Notes under the pieces: generated by a model
The model's database searches: none
Told to the model about the DNA's origin: nothing
The model's input: the letters and a program-made list of their open reading frames with translations, nothing else
Source: Firmicutes bacterium UBA3738
GTDB lineage: Bacteria > Bacillota > Clostridia > Peptostreptococcales > Anaerovoracaceae
Length of the DNA stretch: 7,038 bases
Reading direction: 5' to 3'
Assembly: GCA_002372505.1 (NCBI GenBank)
Contig: DFGY01000126.1
Coordinates: 1-7,038 of the forward strand
In this document: positions 1-4,913 of the stretch, piece after piece
Layout: each line of letters starts with the position of its first letter
Numbering within the stretch: position 1 is the stretch's first letter
Translations under genes and position numbers: made by a program

Positions 1-10
1 ATTTTGCCCC

Positions 11-62
11 CCTGTGTCAAGAGATGAAATGGTTTCTCGCGTTTCACGGGGACAGGCTTTTT
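11..62 (+). repeat. REP-like hairpin with terminator-like T-tract
   Basis: CCTGT (11-15) can pair with ACAGG (52-56), and inside it TGAAA (25-29) with TTTCA (42-46). Five T residues follow at 58-62, so on the + strand it could terminate transcription from a gene left of the window. The 13-mer at 15-27 (TGTCAAGAGATGA) recurs with one mismatch at 1118-1130, beside the second hairpin described below. The pair therefore looks like two diverged copies of one repeat family flanking the XRE gene. The stem is interrupted and the family assignment is inference. Confidence 0.45.
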
Positions 63-83
63 GTTCCGCCGCGCATTAAATAC

Positions 84-115
84 GTAATTCTACCTTTGGT
101 TGGTGTAATTCCACC
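84..115 (+). promoter_or_regulatory. Tandem 11-bp repeats, putative operator of the XRE regulator
   Basis: GTAATTCTACC (84-94) and GTAATTCCACC (105-115) differ at one base and start 21 bp apart, about two helical turns, so both would face the same side of the DNA. The second copy lies in GGTGTAATTCCACC (102-115), which is palindromic at 12 of 14 positions, as expected for a dimeric HTH protein. The repeats overlap the candidate promoter at 96-123, so repression by the downstream XRE protein is a natural guess. The repeats are seen; the binding is inferred. Confidence 0.45.
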
Positions 116-123
116 CGTATAAC
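96..123 (+). promoter_or_regulatory. Candidate promoter of the XRE gene
   Basis: TTGGTT (96-101) and TATAAC (118-123) are separated by 16 bp and resemble a sigma-A -35/-10 pair. A second good -10, TATAAT (132-137), lies downstream but has only a poor -35 (TTCCAC, 109-114). Either would give a leader of roughly 55-70 bases to the ATG at 198. Confidence 0.35.
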
Positions 124-184
124 TGCTAACTTATAATTGATTTTCGTTTACACCGATACGTTTCTGTGTGACAATATGGTCATC

Positions 185-190
185 AGGAGG
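185..190 (+). promoter_or_regulatory. Ribosome-binding site fixing the XRE start
   Basis: AGGAGG lies 7 bases before the ATG at 198. It decides for that start over the in-frame ATG at 168, which has no Shine-Dalgarno sequence and would place this purine block inside the coding region. Confidence 0.85.
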
Positions 191-197
191 AGAGATT

Positions 198-1109
198 ATG
201 GATCAGACAAAGATTGGCAGCTTCATAGCAGAGCGGAGAAAAGAAATCGGCCTAACCCAGGCTCAACTGGGAGAAAAGCTTGGCGTCACCGACAAGTCGG
301 TATCCAAGTGGGAACGCGGCATTTGCTTGCCCGATGTGTCAAACTACATGGAGCTTTGCTCAATTCTCGGAATATCCTTAAATGAGTTCTTTGCCGGAGA
401 ATATATCCGGGGCGAAGAACTTGCAACAAAATCCGAAAGCAATATCATGTCCATTTCCAGGGACAGCGCCAACAAAATATCACATTTCAAAAGACTGTCG
501 AAAATCCTCTTGGTTGTTGGATTGGTTCTTGCCGTTGCAATGACAGGCCTGTTCGGATATCTGTATAAAACCGGCTTCTTCGATAAAAACTATATAAAGG
601 CCTACGAACCAAGCTCTTCCCAGAAAGATGTAGCCGGACTTTTCAGTGCCGGAGACACAGCTCTCCTTGAGATTTCCGCTGATGAGGGCTATAAATCCCT
701 GTCCCTTCAGCGTACATTTTATAAACATGGCAAAAAGGTAAAGACAGAGGATGAAGGCGGAATAGAGCTTGTTTCAAACGATAAAGTTAAGTGTCTGCTA
801 ATGATAAGCGTCCGCACTGAGGATGATGGCTTTATTTACTCAGCCACCTTCAGCAACATGGCCAAATTCGAAGACACAAAACTCATTCCTTTTAATACTG
901 AACCCGAAGAATGTATATACGGAATGAATCATATGTTGGAATCCGGAAAAGTTACAATTAAAAAAGGAAAGGCTATTCCCATTGCAGCCCATATTGTGGA
1001 TACCGGTGGCGAGAATTCCTTCCCTGCAGGTTATACGACGGAGGAAGATTTTCAGCAATCCATTTCTTCCGACGATTACTGTTGCCTCTATTCTTTAAAA
1101 TTCGAATAG
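198..1109 (+). CDS. Membrane-anchored XRE-family transcriptional regulator
   Basis: A 303-residue protein with an N-terminal Cro/C1-type helix-turn-helix (about residues 6-62). It has the LTQAQLGEKLGV..KSVSKWERG core and LPD...LCSILGISLNEF tail that are common in clostridial regulators of this type. A basic linker (FKRLSK, 97-102) leads into one hydrophobic helix (about 103-123, LLVVGLVLAVAMTGLFGYL), and about 180 residues follow that would lie outside the cell. The C-terminal part has no motif I recognise; it may sense an extracellular signal, or its turnover may release the DNA-binding part. No partner membrane gene sits beside it. The start at 198 is set by the AGGAGG site; no cleavable signal peptide is present. 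It stands alone between two related hairpins, so it need not be linked functionally to the hipBA pair behind it. The HTH is secure, the membrane anchor likely, the signal unknown. Confidence 0.85.
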   Translation: MDQTKIGSFIAERRKEIGLTQAQLGEKLGVTDKSVSKWERGICLPDVSNYMELCSILGISLNEFFAGEYIRGEELATKSESNIMSISRDSANKISHFKRLSKILLVVGLVLAVAMTGLFGYLYKTGFFDKNYIKAYEPSSSQKDVAGLFSAGDTALLEISADEGYKSLSLQRTFYKHGKKVKTEDEGGIELVSNDKVKCLLMISVRTEDDGFIYSATFSNMAKFEDTKLIPFNTEPEECIYGMNHMLESGKVTIKKGKAIPIAAHIVDTGGENSFPAGYTTEEDFQQSISSDDYCCLYSLKFE

Positions 1110-1121
1110 TAAAATCTTGTC

Positions 1122-1158
1122 AAAAGATGACGGGAGAAACGTCCCCTTGTCACCTTTT
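1122..1158 (+). repeat. Second REP-like hairpin, possible terminator of the XRE gene
   Basis: A long imperfect stem lies 12 bases after the XRE stop. AAAAG (1122-1126) pairs with CTTTT (1154-1158), TGAC (1128-1131) with GTCA (1149-1152), and GGG (1132-1134) with CCC (1143-1145), with an ACTT-type bulge and an 8-base loop. There is only a short T-run, so it would be a weak terminator. The ACGTCCCC/GTCA layout and the shared 13-mer with 15-27 suggest a REP-type palindromic repeat, such as those spread by RAYT transposases; no transposase is present here. The structure is clear, the origin is inferred. Confidence 0.5.
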
Positions 1159-1161
1159 CGG

Positions 1162-1213
1162 ATAATATATTATCTATTATTGACATTATTAGCGAAAAAG
1201 GCTAATATATTAT
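1162..1213 (+). promoter_or_regulatory. Palindromic operators in the hipBA control region
   Basis: Two AT palindromes share the 11-mer TAATATATTAT. One is ATAATATATTAT (1162-1173, a perfect 12-bp palindrome upstream of the -35). The other is TAATATATTA (1203-1212, perfect 10 bp, covering the -10). Their centres are exactly 40 bp apart, close to four helical turns. Between them an inverted repeat TATTAGC-N7-GCTAATA (1187-1193 and 1201-1207) fills the promoter spacer. HipB dimers of other species bind palindromes in their own promoter, often with HipA as co-repressor. Which of these palindromes is bound cannot be told from sequence. Confidence 0.55.
1180..1208 (+). promoter_or_regulatory. Sigma-A promoter of hipBA
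   Basis: A perfect -35 TTGACA (1180-1185), a 17-bp spacer and a -10 TAATAT (1203-1208) form the best promoter in the window. Transcription would begin near 1214-1216, at the hipB ATG itself, so the message would have essentially no leader. The operators overlap both boxes. Confidence 0.7.
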
Positions 1214-1215
1214 AT

Positions 1216-1497
1216 ATGAACAATATTCAATGGCATAGTGCCGGCGAGATAGCTCTAAAGCTGGCTGAAAACATAAAGTTAAGAAGAAAGTCAATGTCAA
1301 TTACTCAAAAGGAATTGGCAGAGAGGTCCGGTGTCAGTTACGGCTCCGTAAAACGTTTTGAGGAGCAAGGTCTGATTTCTTTGTCATCCCTTATTAAAAT
1401 TGCCATAGTGCTTCGCTGCGAAAACGAAATCGAACAACTATTTACAAAAAAAGTATATGGCAGCATAGAGGAAGTCATTAATGAAAGAAATAAGTAA
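1216..1497 (+). CDS. hipB: HipB-like XRE antitoxin
   Basis: A 93-residue protein built around one Cro/C1-type helix-turn-helix (about residues 18-75; TQKELAERSGVSYGSVKRFE is the HTH core). It fits the family role of binding and neutralising the HipA kinase encoded next and repressing their shared promoter. The open frame extends back to 1117, but the stretch before 1216 runs through the -35/-10 boxes and the REP hairpin. The ATG at 1216 is therefore the only reasonable start, although it has no Shine-Dalgarno sequence and lies at the predicted transcription start. The stop at 1495-1497 falls inside hipA, and the 17-base overlap implies translational coupling. The antitoxin assignment rests on the HTH plus the adjacent complete HipA. 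Confidence 0.85.
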   Translation: MNNIQWHSAGEIALKLAENIKLRRKSMSITQKELAERSGVSYGSVKRFEEQGLISLSSLIKIAIVLRCENEIEQLFTKKVYGSIEEVINERNK

Positions 1498-2611
1498 AAT
1501 GTCCGTATTTATAGGCGAGGCCCATGTAGGTACACTTGCTCTGACCCGTGATAACCTCGTCGCTTTTCAATACTCGCCATCATGGCTGGATGGCGGCTTT
1601 TCAATTAGTCCGCTTTCTCTGCCGCTGTCTTCCGAAGTTTTTCTTCCAAGAAGCAGAGTTTTCGATGGTCTATTTGGTGTCTTTGACGACAGCCTACCGG
1701 ATGGCTGGGGGAGATTGCTCCTGGATAGAACCCTTCGTAAACGAGGCGAAAATTCATTGGACTATAATCCGTTAATGCGTCTCGCTCTTGTTGGTGATAA
1801 CGCGTCAGGCCTGCTTTCCTATGTTCCCGACCACGGGGAACAAGAACTCGCAGACTTCTTTGATTTAGATACATACGCTGAAGAAAGTCTTAAGGTGTTT
1901 AACGATGAGGACAGTGATTTCCTGGACTCTCTATACCGCGCCGGAGGCTCATCAGGTGGCGCCAGACCTAAAGCTTTACTACTCATTGAAGAAGAACAAT
2001 GGCTAGTAAAATTCCCTGCTTCCCTGGACAACAAAGATGTCGGTGTAATGGAGTACAGCTACAATGTGTGCGCTGAAAAATGCTCCATAGATACTGCACA
2101 TTTCAGACTGCTACCTTCAAAGAAAGGCCCTGGATATTTTGCATCAAAGAGATTTGACCGTAGATACGATGGCAACGGTCACCCAAAAAGAATTCACATG
2201 GTTTCTGCCTGCGGATTACTGGAAAGCAGCCACAGAATTCCCGCACTGGACTATAACGATCTGATGAAGCTAACAATGGTTCTCACGAGAGACATACGCT
2301 GTGCAGAAGAAATGTATAGAAGAATGTGCTTTAACGTATTCGCCCACAATCGAGACGACCACAGCAAAAATTTCGCCTTCCTCTATTTAGAAGAGGAAAG
2401 CCGTTGGGTTCTTTCGCCGGCCTACGACCTGACCTATAGTTCTTCCATGAACGGTGAGCATGCCACATCAGTAAATGGCAACGGTAAGAATCCGGATATT
2501 AATGACATCCTAGCAGTAGCTGATAATATTGAACTAGATAAAAAGTTTGCTACAGACACTGCTAAGGAAATCGAAGAAATTGTAACATCCGAGCTAAGTG
2601 AATATCTCTAA
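1481..2611 (+). CDS. hipA: HipA-like serine/threonine kinase toxin
   Basis: A 376-residue protein, shorter than E. coli HipA (about 440) but with both family parts: an N-terminal subdomain (about 7-115, with FDDSLPDGWGRLLLDR) and the HipA kinase fold (about 150-370). Visible kinase elements are the Gly-rich loop GGSSGGARPK (155-164) with two serines that could be autophosphorylated, the ATP-contacting Lys in LVKFP (177), KRFDRR (223-228), the catalytic loop NRDDHSKN (290-297; Asp292 and Asn297 correspond to E. coli Asp309 and Asn314) and the metal-binding Asp in PAYDLT (316). All are intact, so an active kinase is predicted. E. coli HipA phosphorylates GltX and halts translation; the target here is unknown. 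GAGGAAG (1468-1474) at good spacing supports the ATG at 1481; a second in-frame ATG at 1499, just after the hipB stop, is possible. Its stop overlaps the convergent PspC gene by four bases. Confidence 0.9.
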   Translation: MKEISKMSVFIGEAHVGTLALTRDNLVAFQYSPSWLDGGFSISPLSLPLSSEVFLPRSRVFDGLFGVFDDSLPDGWGRLLLDRTLRKRGENSLDYNPLMRLALVGDNASGLLSYVPDHGEQELADFFDLDTYAEESLKVFNDEDSDFLDSLYRAGGSSGGARPKALLLIEEEQWLVKFPASLDNKDVGVMEYSYNVCAEKCSIDTAHFRLLPSKKGPGYFASKRFDRRYDGNGHPKRIHMVSACGLLESSHRIPALDYNDLMKLTMVLTRDIRCAEEMYRRMCFNVFAHNRDDHSKNFAFLYLEEESRWVLSPAYDLTYSSSMNGEHATSVNGNGKNPDINDILAVADNIELDKKFATDTAKEIEEIVTSELSEYL

Positions 2612-2760
2612 TACTCAGGTTCCAGGGGAATTATCAGGGCGGCGACCAGGTATGCCAGTACGCCGGTTCCTGCAATTAGTGTGAAGACTGTAAGGCCCAG
2701 TCTGACTATGGTGGGATCAAGGTCGTAGTAGTCGGCCATACCGCCGCAGACTCCGGCCAT
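2608..2760 (-). CDS. Short PspC-domain membrane protein
   Basis: This 50-residue frame starts MAGVCGGMADYYDLDPT and continues with one hydrophobic helix (about 19-45) and a PLEPEY end, the core of a PspC (phage-shock-protein C) domain. The ATG overlaps the larC stop as TAATG, so reinitiation after larC is possible; the Shine-Dalgarno match is poor. Typical PspC domains begin about ten residues earlier with a K-L-Y-R-S-R-x-N-R-like segment. That segment, LYRSRRNRV, is encoded directly upstream in the same frame (2761-2787), but no start codon exists for it: the nearby ATG at 2798-2800 is followed at once by TAA. So the gene is either N-terminally truncated, or it is expressed as a -1 frameshift extension of larC. 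PspC proteins are small inner-membrane proteins with a cytosolic N-terminus tied to envelope stress. The domain is confident; the start is not. Confidence 0.75.
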   Translation of the reverse strand: MAGVCGGMADYYDLDPTIVRLGLTVFTLIAGTGVLAYLVAALIIPLEPEY

Positions 2761-3491
2761 TACTCTGTTTCTTCTGGATCTATATAGTTTTTTTTTACAT
2801 GTGGAGAATCCATGGGTGCCTCACCCATGATGCAGATTTTAAGTCCGCCTCGGCCGGTATTTCTCGTTCCGTTTCCATAGCCTGTCCTGATGACATTTCC
2901 AAGGTCCTTCTTTCCGACCTTGCGGGCGCCGATCCCTATGAGGACTCCAAGTCCGCTGGGGGTAACCATTTCCATGTCGATGTGCTCCGTGACGAAGTCG
3001 TAGTCGCACTGGGACTTCATGGCGGCAACTGCCGGCACCGGCACCGGAATCTCGCCGTGGCTGCAGGTAATGGTTCCCTTACCATCGTGAAGTGGCGATA
3101 CATATATTTCATCCGGATCTATGGCCTCCAGGGCAATGGCTACTCCGACTATGTTGGCAATGGCCTTGTCCCTGCCTACTTCGTGGAAGTGTACATCCTG
3201 AAGAGTGGTCATGTGTACCTCGGCTTCTGCAATAGCTATGGTCTTGTATATTCTAAGAGAGATGTCCTTTACCTCTCTGGAAAGGTCGCTGTTTGTAATG
3301 AGCTCGGATATTTCCCGGAAGGCTCTGTGGAAATGTTTCTGGCCACCTTCATGCTCCGGCTGCTCAAGAGAAAGACCTATTTTGTTAAGTTCCTTCGTGA
3401 CATAAGAGCGGTCAACACCCAGGTCTAAAAGTGCGTTCAGCACCATGTCCCCGCTGACTCCGTTTGTGCAATCGATATATAATGTAGTCAT
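2760..3491 (-). CDS. larC: LarC, N-terminal (LarC1) part only: nickel insertion for the pincer cofactor
   Basis: The 243-residue product matches the N-terminal domain of LarC, the CTP-dependent enzyme that puts nickel into the pyridinium-dithiocarboxylate mononucleotide cofactor. Visible signatures are DCTNGVSGDM (7-16), HFHEVG (101-106), SPLHDGKGT..CSHGEIPVPVPA (132-154), VTPSG (176-180) and GYGNGTR (204-210). Full LarC proteins run to about 400 residues with a C-terminal LarC2 domain beginning soon after the segment equivalent to IMGEA (221-225). Here the frame ends 18 residues later and LarC2 is not encoded anywhere downstream in the window. The start has AAGGAG (3499-3504) 7 bases ahead and lies 23 bases after the larB stop, so the two are co-transcribed. 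A slippery heptamer sits at codons 233-235. LarC1 identity is firm; full activity without LarC2 is doubtful unless LarC2 is encoded elsewhere. Confidence 0.88.
   Translation of the reverse strand: MTTLYIDCTNGVSGDMVLNALLDLGVDRSYVTKELNKIGLSLEQPEHEGGQKHFHRAFREISELITNSDLSREVKDISLRIYKTIAIAEAEVHMTTLQDVHFHEVGRDKAIANIVGVAIALEAIDPDEIYVSPLHDGKGTITCSHGEIPVPVPAVAAMKSQCDYDFVTEHIDMEMVTPSGLGVLIGIGARKVGKKDLGNVIRTGYGNGTRNTGRGGLKICIMGEAPMDSPHVKKNYIDPEETE
2787..2793 (-). other. Canonical -1 ribosomal slippery heptamer in larC
   Basis: Read on the - strand, the larC codons AAA AAA AAC contain A AAA AAC in the correct zero-frame register, inside a run of nine A residues (2788-2796). A -1 slip would continue as CTA TAT AGA..., giving LYRSRRNRVMAGVCGG and the whole PspC domain, ending at 2608. 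The product would be 294 residues: LarC 1-235 plus 59. Polymerase slippage adding one A would give almost the same protein. No strong stimulatory hairpin lies 5-9 bases downstream; a 4-bp stem GCCG/CGGC occurs about 30 bases on, so efficiency is uncertain. Confidence 0.6.
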
Positions 3492-3514
3492 GGTAATTCT
3501 CCTTGTTGTTCTCC

Positions 3515-4198
3515 TTATTTCATCATCTTTGCAACCAGACAGGCTGCTCCATATCCGTTATCTATATTAACAATTCCTACGCCGTTGGCGCAACTGTTCA
3601 GCATGGATAAAAGCGCGGAAAGGCCTCCCAGATTCGCACCGTAGCCTATGCTTGTTGGCACTGCGATTACCGGCGTTTCAACCAGGCCGCCTACAACTGA
3701 CGTCAGGGCTCCTTCCATTCCGGCGACAACTATTACAGCCTCTGCCGCCCTGATTCTGTCCAGCTTTTCGAAGAGGCGGTGAATACCGGCAACGCCTACG
3801 TCGTATATGCGGTCAACCTTAAGACCCAGCATTTCAGATGCCACAGCAGCCTCTTCAGCTACGGGAATGTCCGCCGTGCCGGCGGTTACCACAGCTACAA
3901 GGCCCTTCCCTTCAGCCTCTTCCGAAGCCTCATTCGGAGCATCGAAATTCACGGAAATAATCCGCGCAGCTTCGTGATATACCGCTTCGGGAATGAGTTT
4001 CTTTACTGCTGCATAATCATTTTCCGTAGCGCGGGTGGCCATAATTGGGTCCCCATCCTTCATGAGTTCCGTCATTATTTCCGCCACCTGTTCCGGCTTT
4101 TTCCCCGAGCAGAATATGGCCTCCGGGGCGCCGGTTCTCTCTTTTCTCAGAAAGTCTAAATTGGCAAAGCCAAGTTCCTTCATTAGTTTTTCATCCAT
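3515..4198 (-). CDS. larB: LarB, nicotinate adenine dinucleotide carboxylase/hydrolase
   Basis: LarB starts synthesis of the nickel-pincer nucleotide by carboxylating C5 of the pyridinium ring of nicotinic acid adenine dinucleotide and releasing AMP. The 227-residue product is close to the usual length (about 245) and has the PurE-like C-terminal domain. Signatures are VTAGTADIPVAEEAA (104-118), DVGVAGIHRL (133-142), VVAGMEGALTSVVGGL (157-172), AVPTSIGYGA (179-188), LSMLNSC (197-203) and NIDNGYGAA (211-219). The N-terminal LGFANLD..R..RTGAPEAIF (9-29) is also typical. AAAGGAA (4207-4213) with an 8-base gap supports this ATG. It lies 22 bases after rnhB and 23 before larC. larE (sulfur transfer) and larA (the lactate racemase-type user of the cofactor) are not in the window. 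Confidence 0.93.
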   Translation of the reverse strand: MDEKLMKELGFANLDFLRKERTGAPEAIFCSGKKPEQVAEIMTELMKDGDPIMATRATENDYAAVKKLIPEAVYHEAARIISVNFDAPNEASEEAEGKGLVAVVTAGTADIPVAEEAAVASEMLGLKVDRIYDVGVAGIHRLFEKLDRIRAAEAVIVVAGMEGALTSVVGGLVETPVIAVPTSIGYGANLGGLSALLSMLNSCANGVGIVNIDNGYGAACLVAKMMK

Positions 4199-4220
4199 TC
4201 TTTCTATTCCTTTACCATCT

Positions 4221-4883
4221 CTATAATATCTTTTTCAAAAAGGTTCTGCGGTGGATGGGGCAGATTCCATTGGCTTCGATGCCTTCGTAATGCTGCTTCG
4301 TCCCGTATCCTTTATTCTTTTCAAATCCGTAGCCCGGATATTCTTCGCTGTACTTTACCATCATAGCATCTCGGGTCACCTTTGCCAATATAGATGCGGC
4401 GGCTATGGATATGGACTGACTGTCCCCTTTTATAATCGAAGTCTGGGGAATGTCCACGTCTTCTATTTTTATTGCGTCAAAGAGAATGTGCTCCAGTCTG
4501 CCGCCATGCCTCTCCTCCAGCATCTTGTTCGCTTCTTTTATGGCTATCCTCATGGCTCCGCGAGTTGCCTCAAGAATGTTTATCCTGTCTATGGTTTTCT
4601 CGTCAGCCATTCCCAGACCGTAAGCCAGGGCGTGTTCGTGAATTACCTTCATCATTTCCCCGCGACGTTTCTCCGTCAGCTTCTTGGAATCGTCGAGGCC
4701 AGGAATGTCAAAGTCTGCCGGCAGGACAACACATGCGGCTACCACCGGACCTGCCAGTGGGCCACGGCCAACTTCATCCACGCCACCTACAAATGTGACT
4801 CCATCTCCATGAAGCCTGTCTTCAAACTGCTTCATTTCTATTAACTTTTTGCGCATCATTTCTTCGCGCTCTTTTTTCGTCAC
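4221..4883 (-). CDS. rnhB: Ribonuclease HII
   Basis: RNase HII cuts the RNA strand of RNA-DNA hybrids and nicks DNA 5' of misincorporated ribonucleotides, opening ribonucleotide excision repair in the cytosol. The 220-residue protein has the full DEDD metal site: Asp36 and Glu37 in GVDEVGRGPLAGP (34-46), Asp136 in ILFDA and Asp154 in IKGDSQSISIAAASILAKVTRD. It also has DDSKKL (64-69) and the GYGT..H segment near the C-terminus. It starts with GTG (4881-4883), supported by AGGAG (4893-4897) 9 bases upstream; in-frame ATGs at codons 9 and 10 have no comparable site. The gap to rbgA is 30 bases. The rbgA-rnhB order is common in Firmicutes. Confidence 0.95.
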   Translation of the reverse strand: MTKKEREEMMRKKLIEMKQFEDRLHGDGVTFVGGVDEVGRGPLAGPVVAACVVLPADFDIPGLDDSKKLTEKRRGEMMKVIHEHALAYGLGMADEKTIDRINILEATRGAMRIAIKEANKMLEERHGGRLEHILFDAIKIEDVDIPQTSIIKGDSQSISIAAASILAKVTRDAMMVKYSEEYPGYGFEKNKGYGTKQHYEGIEANGICPIHRRTFLKKIL

Positions 4884-4913
4884 GTGAAGCTGCTCCTGTT
4901 TTTTAGATATCTC

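Noticed and set aside
480..1058. - strand open frames inside the XRE gene
   Set aside because: Short antisense frames without domains or ribosome-binding sites, shadows of the + strand gene.
1117..1215. N-terminal extension of hipB giving 126 residues
   Set aside because: It would translate the promoter, the operators and part of the REP hairpin; the HTH protein is complete from 1216.
2797..2800. ATG at 2798-2800 as the true start of the PspC gene
   Set aside because: The next codon is TAA regardless of the number of A residues in the run, and no ribosome-binding site precedes it.
2799..3428. Long + strand open frame of 209 codons
   Set aside because: It lies wholly antisense to larC, which has family motifs, a good ribosome-binding site and operon context; the + frame has no recognisable domain.
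4251..4844. Long + strand open frame of 197 codons
   Set aside because: It is the antisense shadow of rnhB, whose catalytic residues are all present; no ribosome-binding site or known motif on the + strand.
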